Below the pieces are notes generated by a model that saw only the letters and a list, made by a program, of their open reading frames with translations, had not been told where the DNA came from and did no database searches. From Bubalus kerabau (taxonomy: Eukaryota; Chordata; Mammalia; Artiodactyla; Bovidae): DNA of 64,000 nucleotides. A program made the translations under genes and the position numbers. This document shows, piece after piece, positions 43,593 through 55,458 of this stretch. Location: the NCBI RefSeq assembly GCF_029407905.1, contig NC_073642.1, positions 3,472,001 through 3,536,000 on the forward strand, written 5' to 3'. The stretch's first letter is position 1; each line of letters opens with the position of its first letter.

Positions 43593-44081
43593 GAGCATGT
43601 CATGTCATGTCCATGTCAGCCCGAGCAAAGGGTCACATCCTTTAACGTTTAATCTGAGCCACGCAGAAGAGCTCCTGGGTGGCGGCCAGTATCCCGAGGT
43701 CCCCCGTGGTCACGCAGGCTCTGTGGCCTGCAGGCAGGGACCCCAGAACCCGCTTCACGGAGGACTTAGTACAAGAAACAGGGCCCAGCTTTACAGCTGG
43801 AAACAGAACCTTGAATCAGAAGACAAAACCAACTAACCTCTCTGTTTTATTCATTCTTTAGGAGTAAGTGAAAATGGTTAACCAGTGGCTTCAAAGGCCA
43901 CCATCACTCTGCCCTGGAGCTGTTGGGCGAGAGGAGCGGGGTGCCCTCATGGCCAGAGTCTACATTCACAGCAACTCTCTGGGCTGCCAGGGCCCAGGAC
44001 AGTGGAAGAGGTGGGCAGTGGTGGTCTTTCCAGCTCCTCTCTCTGAGGATTTCGCAAGTGCTTCACTAAAGGGACGGGGCT

Positions 44082-44286
44082 TCCCAGCTGTCACGGTAGT
44101 AAGAATCCACTTGCAGTGCAGGAGATGCGTGAGAAGTGGGTTTGGTCCCTGGGTCGGGAAGATCCCTGGGAGAAAAAAATGGCAGCCCACTCCAGTATTC
44201 TTGCCTGGACAATCCCATGGACAGAGAAGCTTGACGGCTTACAGTCATGAGGTTGCAAAGTGTCAGACAAGACTGAGCAACTGAGC
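44082..44286 (+). mobile_element. Bov-tA SINE
   Basis: A diverged tRNA-like head (GGGGCTTCCCAGCTGTCACG) plus a Bov-A body (CAGCCCACTCCAGTATTCTT to AGACAAGACTGAGCAACTGA). Confidence 0.88.
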
Positions 44287-44330
44287 ACGCATTCACAGCT
44301 AAAGGGACTGCATTCAGGTCAATGAGCAGG

Positions 44331-44612
44331 GACTTCCCTGGTGGCTCAGCGGTAAAGAACACCTGCCTGCCAATGCAGAAGACACAGGTGTGATCCCCGA
44401 CCCAGGAAGATGCCACATGCCACAGAACAACTAAACCCCTGTGTCGCAGCTACGAGCCTGAGTGCTCTACAGCCTGTGCTCTGCGACAGGAGAAGGCACT
44501 GCAGGGAGGTGTCCACACGGCGCAGCGAGAGAGAAGCTCCCCTCCTCCAAAACTGAAAGGAGGCCTGCATGGCAGTGAGACCCAGCACAGCCAAAACTAA
44601 AAAATAGAGTTA
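44331..44612 (+). mobile_element. CHR-type tRNA-derived SINE
   Basis: It opens GGGACTTCCCTGGTGGCTCA GCGGTAAAG. The body reads AGATGCCACATGCCACAGAA, then CAACTAAACCCCTGTGTCGC, and ends at an A-rich tail (AAAACTAAAAAATAG). Artiodactyl family distinct from Bov-tA. Confidence 0.75.
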
Positions 44613-45180
44613 TAAAAGCCATTCCTCCCCCACGTCCAACCCTGGCAAACCACAAATCCCCTTTTTGCCTCTAAAGATGTTTCTACTGCAGGCATTTCAC
44701 ACCAATGGGACCACACAGCACGGCTGACCCCACCCTCTGGCAAGAAGTGCTCCGATTCACATCGGGTCTTTCACTCCATTGTCAGCCACTGTTCTGTCCA
44801 GAATTTGCTGGAAGCCAAGGTTCAGAAACACAGGATAACTTTCCTAAGGGGAAGGGGATGAGCTGGGACTCTGTCTGGAGACGTCTTGGTACAATCTTAA
44901 GCAAGGTTAGTTCTCCAGCTGCAAACAGCTAAGGTTTCACATTTGGATTAAGAGTGAAACCCACTGGCCTGCCTGGTGGCCTGAGTGGGGTTACCTGGCG
45001 GCAGCTGAGGCCGGCTGAAGGCAGGCCGCCAGGGGCAGACAACGAGAGCCAGCAAACCAGGGAACTGGCTCCGCAGTTGCTCTGGACCTGAGGCTAAGCC
45101 GCAGCTCTCCATCCAGCCCAGGGCAGCCCCAAGCCTGAGCGTCAGGACCAGAGGCGGGCGGAGGCCCTCTCCCTCCCTTC
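44613..45180. other. Unassigned intron sequence
   Basis: No repeat recognised. Confidence 0.4.
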
Positions 45181-45185
45181 TGCTT

Positions 45186-45242
45186 GGCGGAGGGCTCAGG
45201 ATCTGGAGGAGGACTCAGGACCTGGAGGAGGACTCAGGACCT
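45186..45242 (+). repeat. 19-bp tandem repeat, three units
   Basis: Three consecutive 19-bp units. The second and third are GGAGGAGGACTCAGGACCT, and the first is a variant with GGCGGAGGGCTCAGGATCT. Confidence 0.9.
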
Positions 45243-45315
45243 GGGCCCAGGCCCCTCTCCGAGGCCCTGCTCAGCTGCCTCCCGCTCCCCAGCACTCTTC
45301 CTGCAGACCTCCGCC

Positions 45316-46113
45316 TTAGTCACAGAGGGAGGCATTTTCAACACACCGCTGCCAACAGCCAGCCCCAGAGCCCTGGCTGGACAGGCCTGTCCATGAGAGG
45401 GTCCCATCTGCACCCTGTCTTCCTTGTAGCAAATCCCAAATACTGCCCAGTAGAGAGAGCAAGGCGCAGCTGCAGGGACAGTCTAGGTACTCAGGACCTG
45501 AGCAGGCCAGGCTCTGGTGGAAGCCGCGGGCAGGACGGCCTGTTGGGAAAAGTGAGAAAAAGCATGACAGGGTAACAGGGCTGGACCAGAGGGGGAGAGG
45601 TCCCTGAGGGGTGCTGTCTTTGCCACGTAACCGGGCGGCGCCAGCGAGGAGGACACGGGAGTGCCTGCTGGAGGCGGTGCTCGGGCTGCAGGTGGGCGAG
45701 GGCCGCAGGACACCCCGTCCTGGGTCACTGCAGTCCCCACCCGTGGAGGGCCCCTGGAGATCTCCAGCCCCTGCAGATCTCCCTACCAAGTGTCCCTCTT
45801 CTTTTTTTGAGGCTTTCATTCCCGGCTCGGCCCTTCCTTTTCGAGACCCATTTCTAGAAAGAGTGGTTGAAACAGAAGTCCTCCTCCGTCTCGTCATCAG
45901 CCCCCACAGCAGGGCCCTCCCTTCCGGGCTCCCACAGAGTCCGCGCATGGCCGCCTTCCTTGGGAGCCGGGGTCCTGTGCTTCTCCCACCACACTGCCCT
46001 TGAATGGGCATCTCCAGCCCCTGCTCTGGGCTGTGGGAACCGCCGTCTGTACCCTTCCTCTCGTGCCGTCTGACCTTGACCCACGCTGGTCTGCTGTCTA
46101 TCTTCAAACACAA
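45316..46113 (-). other. Long orphan ORF in GC-rich intron
   Basis: 265 codons open on the minus strand (MCLKIDSRPAWVKVRRHERK near the start) in sequence I do not recognise as a repeat. There is no domain, signal peptide or membrane segment I can name. It is rich in Gly/Arg/Ser/Leu as expected from GC-rich noncoding DNA. It lies in the sense direction of ATP10A but no ATP10A homologue has such an exon. Most likely chance. Confidence 0.2.
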
Positions 46114-46424
46114 TCTACAGACAGAGGCTCCTCAAACCCGTAAATCCAGCTCCTACTCCCCGAACTCCTATCACATGCATTTTTTCTATCAGCTGGGTCA
46201 TTCCACCAGTTGAACTCGCCAGCTCCTCACGTGCAGGGAATCCCAACTCTCATCTCTCCTCCCCCAGTCTCTTCCCTGATCCTCACACAGGAGACAAGCC
46301 CTGCTGCCGGCCTGCTCGTCCACTGGATCTTCCTTCCCAGGGAGTATTTGAGTTCTCCCCTCAGCTTCCCTGCTAACTGGGCTCTCCCTGCTCTATTGTA
46401 CGACAGCATTAACCCAGAAGCAAT

Positions 46425-46620
46425 GACCATAATAGTGGCCAATGTTTATTAAGCACCACCCCCTTCTGAAAGCTTTCCACATACTAAATTGACAAAGCTT
46501 TGCACCCATGACACGAGGGCCTCCTGGATTCTCCCCATTATACAGATGAATAAAGTAGAGTAGTTCACCGGCACTGTCTTGCTGGAAAGCATGGGCTCCA
46601 GAGTCTGCCAGCCTCAGTAA
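46425..46620 (-). mobile_element. MIR-like SINE remnant
   Basis: It contains the MIR complement pattern AATGTTTATTAAGCACCACC, then CCCATTATACAGATGAATAA and GGGCTCCAGAGTCTGCCAGC. It is degraded. Confidence 0.5.
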
Positions 46621-46654
46621 AAGCCAGATGTAGTTAATATCCCTGTTTAACACA

Positions 46655-47130
46655 GAGGTATTAAAAAGCAGAGATACTTTGCCAGCAAAAGTACACACAG
46701 TCAAAGCTGTGGTTTTTCCAGGAGTCATGTATGGATGTGAGAGTTGGACCATTAAAAAGGCTAAGTGCCCAAGAATTGATGTTTTTGAAATGATGTTGGA
46801 GAAGACTCTTAAGGGTCCCTTGGATGGCAAGGAGATAAAACCAGTCCATCTTAAAGGAAATAAACTCTGAATATCCATTGGAAGGACTGATGCTGAAGCT
46901 GAAGCTCTAATACTTTGGCCGCCTAATGCAAAGAACTGACTCATTGGAAAAAGATCCTGATGCTGGGAAAGACTAAAGGCAGGAGAAGGGGACAACAGAG
47001 GATGAGATGGTTGGCTGGAATCACTGACTCAATGAGTTTGAGCAAGCTCCTGGAGATGGTGAAGGACAGGGAAGCCTGGTGTGCTGCAGTCCATGACGTT
47101 GCAGAGACTCAGACATGACTGAGCAACCGA
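46655..47130 (+). mobile_element. BovB 3' fragment
   Basis: A 5'-truncated sense BovB from AAAAGCAGAGATACTTTGCC through TCATGTATGGATGTGAGAGT to AGACATGACTGAGCAACCGA. It is diverged, with several small deletions. Confidence 0.9.
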
Positions 47131-48325
47131 GCAACAACCAACAAACACAGAGGGAGCTCCCAAGGGCAGAACCGAGAGCTGTTGACTAGGGGCTGAAGCC
47201 CCTCCAGCTCTAGTCCCAGCCTGGGGCAGACAACAATTGTGTGGGGGGTGGTCTGACCACAGGGCGCCTGATGCCCCACACAGCAGGAGGGCACCGGCCA
47301 CAATACAGCCTGGAGAAGGAGGTCAGAGTTGTCACCAAAAGTTACCCATCAGCAAGAATACCCTCAGAATGTTCTCCCTAGAGGCTGCCCCCACCTCCTT
47401 CAATTCAGGGTCTGCTCTGTTCTGCCCGCCAGGCCCTGGAGATTTTGGGGTGGTGCCAAGAATGGTGTGACGTGTACAAAGTCTGGGGCTGGGGGTGGGC
47501 GGTGCATACAGGGGCTGGGAAACCCACAGATGACCGCTTTCAGACGGAGGCCTGAGTATCTGCCCCTAAATTTTACAGCTGACATTTTAGGGTTTTTCTT
47601 AACAGTTTTACCCTCCTTTAACCAGTTGCTTTAAGGGGTGATCTAACACTTCCAAGTTCTGGTTGATCCTCAGGGAAGAACAGGCAAGCACAGGCAGTTT
47701 CAGCAGGCGTGAACATCTCCTGCCCTTTATGGTGCCCACTTTTCACTCCCTGACTTTTCCATTGCCCCCAACAAGATGGGGAGCCCACTGCATGCACACA
47801 GGCAATGATGCGGGACATGTCAGCAAAGCAGAAGCCTCGAACTCATGCCAAAAGCTCTTGCAGTGGAGCCCCTCCAGGAGCAGAGCTCCAGCCCCGCCTA
47901 CGTGTCTGTGGCGGCCACGCTGCACCTCAGCCTCTAAGCAGCATCCTGAGCAGCTGGCCCCACAGAACTGGATGCTGCGGGAGGCCCCAGATCCCCGCAT
48001 CACACCTGCGGCCCCCGGCTTGGGTCCACACAGCTGCCCCCCGGCGGGGCACCGCCACCAGTGGCAGCTCCACAAGTCCATGTGACCCCCTGTTCTCTCC
48101 CACCTCCCTTTTCCTCACGCCGCCTGTACACAGCCTGCACAACTATTAACACAATTACAGGAATTTCCAACCATTCACAGAAGCACAAGGGTGGCCCTTA
48201 CTTCCCCTGGACAGCCCCCAGCCCAGCTTCAACAAAGACCACCAAGTAGCTGATGCCATGTCATTCATCTACCTTTCTTGTGTCTCTGTTTTGGAGCAAG
48301 GAGCTGGACTATTTATTCAACATGC
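47131..48325. other. Unassigned intron sequence
   Basis: GC-rich between about 47860 and 48130. ORFs up to 140 codons overlap on both strands with no domain. No named repeat. Confidence 0.4.
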
Positions 48326-48329
48326 TTGA

Positions 48330-48500
48330 GGACTTTTAATTTTGCTTATGTCTCTGTGTTCCCCTGACTACAGTGAAATAAACAAGATGGAAGGCATTTC
48401 TTTGTATTCAGTTCACTGCATTATCCCCAGAGCCTTAAAAAGGGCCTAGCACATAGTAGGTGCTCAGCAGATACTTGTTCAATGGCTGAGAGTATGAACA
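48330..48500 (+). mobile_element. L2 3'-end-like fragment
   Basis: It reads CATTATCCCCAGAGCCTTAA, then GGGCCTAGCACATAGTAGGT, then GCTCAGCAGATACTTGTTCA ATGGCTGA, the familiar end of mammalian L2. Confidence 0.6.
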
Positions 48501-48732
48501 AAGGCATGACCTTCCAGGCAGGCTCCTTCTGCCTGGCGTCTGTGCTTCCACTTATGGGGTCATGTGCAGTCACCGTGTTTCTCACCCCCCCACCTTCCCA
48601 GGCTGCTGGACGGAGGGGATCTGACCAGCGTCCACAGCCAACAGACTCCTGTCAAGCAGCCCCGTGAGCTCAGGGAAAGGGCAATAGTCCTGAAAGGCTG
48701 CACTCACACACAGACACACACTGTGTTATACT

Positions 48733-48985
48733 ATACACCGTGGGCCGCCCAACAACATGGGTTTGAGCTGTGTGGCTCCACGTATTTGCAGGGTTTTTTC
48801 GGTAAACACAGTATTACACCATCCAAGCTTGGCTAAATCCACAGACGCGCAAGTGCAGATCCAGAGGGCAGACTATGGGACTTAAAAATCCATGGTTTTG
48901 GTTCCCTGGCAGGTCCTGGGATCAATCCACCATGGACACTGGCAGGGGTTGGCACCCCACACCGCAAGCTGCTCAAGGGTCGACT
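48733..48985 (+). mobile_element. Tigger-like DNA transposon remnant
   Basis: GCCCAACAACATGGGTTTGA GCTGTGTGG at one end and a complementary-type TGCTCAAGGGTCGACTATAC at the other, with GATCCAGAGGGCAGACTATG between. I assign it by recollection of non-autonomous TcMar-Tigger ends. Confidence 0.4.
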
Positions 48986-49046
48986 ATACACACTCATATC
49001 GTGTGTCAAACAGAAGGGTAAGCCCAGGCAGAGGTCCGATACTCAC

Positions 49047-49132
49047 ATGCACCCACGGAACCTAGTCAGGTCGTTGTTGGGCTTCTCACACTCGATTATG
49101 CTGGTGAACGTCAAAGGATTGAATTCGGAGAC
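49047..49132 (-). CDS. ATP10A: ATP10A window exon 1 (A-domain end)
   Basis: 86 nt, entered in phase 0 at GTC and leaving AT of an isoleucine codon. The peptide begins VSEFNPLTF and continues IIECEKPNNDLTRFRGC. In P4-ATPases this lies just after the DGET-containing part of the actuator domain, on the cytosolic side between TM2 and TM3. The acceptor AG is at 49134-49133 and the donor is GTGAGT at 49046-49041. It is the most 5' exon in the window. The preceding exon, which should carry the DGETNLK motif, was not found up to base 64000, so the upstream intron exceeds 14.8 kb. Confidence 0.95.
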
Positions 49133-50610
49133 CTAAAATAATACCACGTACACATTAGAGAGATCTGGGGTCAGCCTTGTCCATCTAAAAGTCACTTGCT
49201 TCTTGGTCTCCCACCCACAGCGGCAGCATTCCATGAAGGACTCTGCGTTTGTAACCTGTGCACGCACCGCCGCACGCACACACACACACACAGTGCTTGG
49301 CCTGTGCCTTTTGTTTCTATAGTGAACGACAGCTGCCAGTGAGCCCAGAGCACTGCAGCTTTAATGGAAATTAAGCATATAAGGTAGAAGAGGGCAGGGA
49401 TGAGTTGAGTTTCCTGATCAGCACCTTCCAACTTTCTACACAGATTCGGAGAAGCAGCTTCCATCTGAAAAATAGGAGCTTAGAATAAAAATATCATTTC
49501 CTCAACATGCTCTAAACATTCTTCACAGATATCTGGGGGCAAACATTTAAATAATCAGTGTGTAAGCCAATAATTTCTTTATCCTTCTGCTTGATGAAAA
49601 AGTGAAAGCTCACCACAAAGGAAGCCCTTCACTTAAGAGTCTGGCAGCGAGAGATGAAGCGAGGCCTGGCTCCTATGGAGAGACGCGTGTGGAGAGGGAA
49701 CGGGCAAGAAGGGTGGGTGGCAGGCAGCAAACGAGAGACGCTGGGACACACCTCCCGTGTAAACTACTGAGGCCCATCTACAGAGTTTTAAAACCAGCTT
49801 GCTTGGATCAGACTGGCCATTCTCTTTTATCCATCAAGTGTCACCACGTGCTTAAAAAAAAAAAAAAAAAGATCTGTCTTGGCTCACGCAAGCCTAGCAT
49901 CACAAAAAAGGGTAAGTGGTTAAACATCAGAGGAATGGTAGAAACACTGGTGACCCCCCTCCCAGGTAACAGTTACTCCAGCACAACAGTGCCCCCCACT
50001 TGGCAGAGAAGATAGCTGTGAAGGTAATGACTCAAAAGTCAGCCTGACTGTTTTCCAGGGTGTCATGGACATTCCAAGAACTCACTACATAGTAGTACCT
50101 TGATTCCATAGCTGAAAAGAAAGCGCCGCTTTAAAGACTCTTCTTGAAGTTTCATTAGCTATGGGCGCCTCTCTCCGTGGACTGAAATGCCCTCTGGCTC
50201 TGCTCCAGAGTACGGCTATGCTTGGAGGAGTGTGTTTATTTCAGGCCTTGTGGATCCTCCTGAAGCCAGGAGGTTGCCTTTTCCAGAGCAGACCTTTGCC
50301 GATGCAATGCCCAGGACGGCCCTGAAGGGGGTGAGCTCCCCAGCACACCAGGGTTATTCTTGGCAGACAGGGAGGGCAGACTTAAAATACTCTGTCTCTG
50401 TTTATGATTCTTTCTCTCGAAGAAAAATGTAATGTGCGTGGCTCAGAGACTAGAACATTCTGTCTCTGGAGCATCAGAGCTGCCTTTGTAACGTTCTACC
50501 AATAAGCCTGTGCCCTGGGGAATGTGTGTGCCCAGGCCACGGGATGCCTGCCTTCATCTGCTTGTTGGGGAGGATTTTTAGACCTGGAGGGATCTACAGA
50601 GACTGTTCTG
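49133..50610. other. Start of the >14.8-kb 5'-side intron, unassigned
   Basis: It contains an (AC)n run at about 49261-49292 and an A17-type tract at 49854-49870. The DGET-encoding exon expected upstream of window exon 1 is not here. Confidence 0.5.
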
Positions 50611-50611
50611 G

Positions 50612-51040
50612 GTTGAACTGTGTCTCCTCACTCCCACCCCCCAGAATCCACATGTTGAAGTCCTAATCCCCAGTACCCCAGAAGGTGGCTGCATTTGGAC
50701 ACAGGCTCTTTACAAAGGTAAGTAAGGTAAAATGGGATCATTAGGATGAGCCCTCATCCCTCATGCGATCTGCCTGGTGTACTGCTAAGAAGAGGGAATC
50801 TCCCAGCATGTGGACACATGCGTGCACGCGTGCGCACACACACACACACACGCACGCATGCATGCGTTGAGGAATGACTGAAAAGAAAGAGGGAGGAGAC
50901 ACCCATCTACAAACCAGGGAGAGGAGCTTCAAACAGCAACGCTGTGGACACCTCGACCTTGGACTCTGTGGCCTCCACCACTGTGAGAAAATAAATTTGT
51001 TGTTTGGGCCACTGTGTAGCCCTAACAAGCCAATATAATA
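50612..51040 (+). mobile_element. MLT1-like LTR with internal (AC)n expansion
   Basis: CTGTTCTGGGTTGAACTGTG TCTCC opens it. CCTAATCCCCAGTACCCCAG and GGCTGCATTTGGACACAGGC follow, and it ends GTGAGAAAATAAATTTGTTG TTTGGGCCACTG. A CA/CG-rich microsatellite at about 50815-50870 interrupts it. Confidence 0.7.
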
Positions 51041-51344
51041 TAGAGCCCATCTTTGACTTTCCCATTTAAAAAGAGTTTATGTCCAGAGCACATCTTTTGG
51101 ATGAGAAAATTCTACTTACCTTGATTGTTTCCAACTTAACTGGCAATCTCTTAATACCCCCATGTAAGAAATATATTTATTTCTCTCTCCACCCAATCAT
51201 TTACCCATCTACTTCCTGCCAAACTGTGTTCAAGGTGGTGCCCAAGTCACCCACCAGCCAAGCTCCTATTGGTCCAGCCCCAGAGCAAGGACAGAAGGTC
51301 CAGTCCACCATTCTATGCCACACATGCTAACTCCATATTTTTAA

Positions 51345-51655
51345 TATGGGGAAGGTGAAAAAGTTCTGGAGATGGATTGGGGGGGGGGGGTCACTGCACA
51401 AGACTGAATGTGCTTCATATCACAGAACTGCACATTCAAAAATGGCTACAATGGGGGAATTCACTGGAGGTCCAGTTAGGACTCTGCACTCTCACCACGG
51501 GGGCATGTCAGAGGACTAAGATCCCACAAGCCCGTGGCATGGCCAAAAACAAAAAGCTCAACATCACAAAGAGGCTCTACCTTAAAAATAAAAAAGACGA
51601 AAATGGTAAATTTTGTATTATTTATGTTTTACCACAATAAAAAGTTTAAAGAAAG
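51345..51655 (+). mobile_element. L1M-type 3' UTR split by a CHR-type SINE
   Basis: The left part is AAAGTTCTGGAGATGGATTG to AACTGCACATTCAAAAATGG CTACAATGG. The right part is GAAAATGGTAAATTTTGTAT to TTTTACCACAATAAAAAG. Between (about 51457-51592) is GAATTCACTGGAGGTCCAGT, then TAAGATCCCACAAGCCCGTG and an A-rich tail, a SINE of the CHR type. A run of about 11 G is at 51380-51390. Confidence 0.7.
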
Positions 51656-52055
51656 CAAATATAAACAGACACCGAGACCTGACTGTGAACAAAGAGATGA
51701 ATCATCAAGTACCACCTAGCTCAGAAACCCAGAACTTCAGCACAAACGTAGAGCACCTCATGCTTAAGTCACCGCGGACACCTCTACACACACACCACTG
51801 GTGTCCTCATCATCGTCATCAGTCACAGCCGCAGTGTCTGACAGCTCACTAAATGCCGAGCACTGCGCTAAACGCTGTTCACCACCCCTCACAGCACCAC
51901 AGGGAGGTCCACTTTCAAACCATTTTTAATGTGGGGTGATGAAGGACCATGCCCATGGTCATGTGGCCGGGGGGTGACTGAGGGAGGCTCCTCAGCGTCT
52001 CAGACATCCAGCTCAGCAGCCTTGCCAAGACTGCCTTGCACTAATAAGAAAAGAT
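51656..52055 (-). mobile_element. MIR-like SINE remnant and flanks
   Basis: From about 51800 the complement of MIR can be followed: CTAAATGCCGAGCACTGCGC TAAACGCTG, then CCATGGTCATGTGGCCGGGG. The left flank is unassigned. Confidence 0.5.
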
Positions 52056-53245
52056 GATGTAGATATGTATATGTATAAAGATGATATATATATGAATATG
52101 TATAAGCCAGAAAGTGTACAATTGGTTCGACAGAAATTGCCAAACATGCCTTAAAGTTTTAATATTTTCAAAAACATGTGTCAATTAAATGTACCCCCTT
52201 CCCATCTTCAGCAATGCCCTAGGATGCAGAGTTAGTACCGTTCACTCAAAACTGAAGCAAAAAAAATCAGGAGCCCTAGAATCTACCCCTGGTTCTTCTG
52301 ATTAAGAACTGCGGGCCTCCTGGCATTTAGACTCGGCTCTCAAGGTCTCTGGAGACCTGTGGAATCACAGGTCCACGACTGCAGAGGTGCTTCTAACCGT
52401 GCTTCCCCCCCACCGCAGCGGCACACTGCAGGAGCAGCACGGTCAGCATGGGGTCACGCTGCAGCCCTCGGCCGCCCACTCCCCGCGCTGGGGCCCGGCG
52501 CACCCACACCTCTGCCAAGTGTGCTGCCATCACTCACCGCACAGTCTCCACATCCCAGCAAGCAGCTTATGCTCACAGCTTCTACCGCAAACATTTTCCA
52601 AGCTTCTTTGGACCAAGTGATTTGACCTCATTAGGTGGAAAGGAAGGCAGGGCAGTGATGCGGGGAGAGCCCTGGGCCCTGCCTTTGAGCTTGCATTCCC
52701 TAGAAACTGGGGCATCGGAGAGCCTGGTGACCCAGCTCACCCAGGGGATGCGCCTCCCCCTCCCTGCAGACCTTCCCGAGTCCCTGACGCCTGGCGCCCT
52801 CTCAGGCCAACCAGCTACCTCTGGGGCCACGTTCCAGGTCAACCCCACAGGGGAGCCAGGGTCTGACTCAGCAGTGCCCAGAGCAGTCACTGAATGAACG
52901 TCTGTTTCATCAGGAAGATTCTCTTAACCATACTGAGATTCCTAAATGCATTAAATGAATCACTAATGAGTATTCCATACAAGCAAACATCGACATTTTC
53001 CACCTTAAAACAGAAGCAGTGATGTCTGCAAAAGGGCATTTATAGTCCACTGAAGCAGACACATAATATTTTATCACAAAAGAAGTTCTTTAAACAGTTT
53101 ACATTGCTATGCTGCTGGGATAAGCACGTGTCCAAGCAGGAGCCCTGCCTGGCTCTCGCCCTGGAGCTTCTGGAGTGAGGATGTGTGCCCTGGTTTCTGG
53201 GCAGTGTGGTCCCAAAGGAGGCAGATGAGAGGACACCCAGAGCCT
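52056..53245. other. Unassigned intron sequence
   Basis: AT-rich at 52060-52260 with a short TA run (about 52082-52092), GC-rich at 52380-52880. No named repeat or exon. Confidence 0.4.
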
Positions 53246-53749
53246 GGAGCCCAGACGTGGGCACACAGGGGAGAGGGCACAAGGAGTCGGACGCGGGCAC
53301 ACAGGGGAGAGGGCACACGGAGCCCAGACGCGGGCACACAGGGGAGAGAGCACATGGAGCCCAGACGCAGGCACACAGCGGAGAGGGCACATGGAGCCCA
53401 GACGCAGGCACACAGGGGAGAGGGCACAGGGAGCCCAGATGTGGGCACACAGGGGAGAGGGCACAGGGAGCCCAGACGCGGGCACTCTGGAGAGGGCACA
53501 AGGAGCCGGACGTGGGCACACAGGGAAGAGGGCACACGGAGCCCAGACGCGGGCACACAGGGGAGAGGGTACAGGGAGCCCAGACGTGGGCACACAGGGA
53601 AGAGGGCACACGGAGCCCAGACGCAGACATACAGGGGAGAGGGCAAAGGGAGCCCAGACGTGGGCACACAGGGGAGAGGGCACACAGAGCCCAGACGTGG
53701 GCACTCAGGGGAGAGGGCACACGGAGCCCGGAGCCCAGATGCAGGCACG
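53246..53749 (+). repeat. 37-bp minisatellite, 13 units plus a partial
   Basis: I aligned 13 consecutive units of GGAGCCCAGACGCGGGCACA CAGGGGAGAGGGCACAC type (37 bp). Units 2 and 8 are one base shorter and unit 7 two bases shorter, giving 477 bp to 53722, followed by a partial unit to about 53749. Variable sites are mainly CGC/CGT/CAG-type changes after CAGA. Because 37 is not a multiple of 3 and the unit has no stop in several frames, long ORFs appear on both strands (up to 321 codons). They are repeat artefacts. Confidence 0.95.
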
Positions 53750-55440
53750 TGTACAAGGCTCCCTCTGTTCTCTGCCTCTGGGACTCTGTCCTGAAGATGC
53801 CTTTTGCTGTGTCCTGTCACAAGGCTCCTGCACACAAGGGGGTCCCCTCCACCTTGAGCTCCAACATCACCGCCCCGTGGTGGCCTTCAAAGGCCGGTCC
53901 CTCTATATGGCTGCTGCCCTGCACGGCAAGGTCTACACCTCCACGCAGCAGCCACCTTCTGCCCGGGCGGCTCCAGGCGACCCTGCCAGCTGCCCCCACA
54001 CCTCCCAGCAGCCATTCCTACACTCGGGGGCCTGGGGGAGGCCCACGCCATTCCACGTGGCTTTCCGTGCCCCTACTGAACTCCACCCCTGCGCTCCAAG
54101 AGGCGACGGTCCCCTGGCCAAGGCTGGGCAGGCAACTGCTGCTGCCCTGAGCTTGTGTGCCCCCCAACACCGGCTCCTCCCGAGCCCTCCGATTCTCTGA
54201 GGACAGTTCTGTTTCCTCCAGACCAGCACAGGGCCTGAGGAACACACGGCCCAGGGATGACAGATGCTTCTTCTTCAAGGATCTCCCGTATCACAAACTT
54301 CCAAACAGACCCAGTGCTCCCTGCTGAGTCCTTGGAGGCCTGGACCCCTTGCCTACCAGACATCCCACACCTGGTGTTGCGGCAGATGCGGCTGGCAGGA
54401 GGCCTGGGGCACCTCTCTGTGTTCTGGAAAGCCGTCCCTCTTCTACAAGTGTGAATATAGATGTGGAGAAGTGAAATACTTCTACAAGTATTTCAGTTAG
54501 AAGCAATATCAAAAGGCTTCTTCATAGCCCATAATCTGGCTGCTTACTTCTTGACAATGGGTGAATAATACCTGCATTAATTCAGGCAAAGCACTTAACC
54601 CAAATGAATGAATAATTATGCCAGCTCTTGCTTTCCATTTTCAGTACCTGTCAGCGCTTCAGGCATTCGAGAGAAGGCAGATAGCCCAATACTGAATGAG
54701 GGGATGAATGAATGAATTTACTTATTTACTGCAAAGACTGGACTGCCAAATCAATAGTTTCAATCAGCCTGAAATGAGAAAGAAATTGTCTACCACAGTG
54801 TCCTCTGGCACACAGCAGGATCACCCTGATGGATCAGTTCTTATTAAACAACTAAAAATGCGAATGAAACCAAAGGCACTCTGGTCCTGGGGGCAGGAGA
54901 AGTTAAATGTATGATTCTAACCAAAGAATCTTCTCTCCAATTTGTTTCATATATTCAGTGTAACTCTGCGAGTTTATGCCCAATACAAACAGAAACAACA
55001 GAAATGATGACAAAACACGTTTAAGTAGCTAATCTGTGATTGCGGTAGTGTGACCGTATCATTGAACACGTCCCAGATACGTAAGTGCACAGGGAGGCTG
55101 GAACAGCAGCCCGTGAGCGACCCTGGATGGCGGGCAGTCCCGCACGCAGCAGCTTTCCTGAGGCCCCCGCAGCTCCTGACCCCCAGCGTCTCCAGGGAAA
55201 CAGATGACAGCACACAGGCATCAGGGGGGCCTCGGCGGGCCTCTCAGGAAGCTCCCTGAGCGCAGTGTCTTTGCCGGCTGATAAAGACCTGATCCAGGCC
55301 TGTCTGGGCTGCTGTCTTCTTTTTCTAATTGCAAATTTTCCTGCCACAAGTACCTGCCCTGAGATCAAGAGAACCTCCCTTTGTCTTTCATGACAAAGAC
55401 ATCAAGGCTTTTGGGAAGCCTTTCATTTGTTAAATCTGAC
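53750..55440. other. Unassigned intron sequence
   Basis: GC-rich to about 54440, then AT-richer. I recognise no named repeat, and short ORFs show no domain. Confidence 0.4.
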
Positions 55441-55458
55441 TTAAAAGTGCAAGAGTCA

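Noticed and set aside
45611..46003. 130-codon plus-strand ORF opposite the orphan ORF
   Set aside because: GC-rich chance frame, no domain, no splice or promoter support.
46393..46995. 200-codon ORF on the minus strand
   Set aside because: It overlaps a sense-strand BovB 3' fragment and a MIR remnant. The peptide is the antisense shadow of BovB seen again at several other BovB copies.
53040..54200. Six overlapping ORFs of 200-320 codons, three per strand
   Set aside because: They are the 37-bp minisatellite read in different frames. The same peptide blocks recur frame-shifted, which is expected when the period is not divisible by three.
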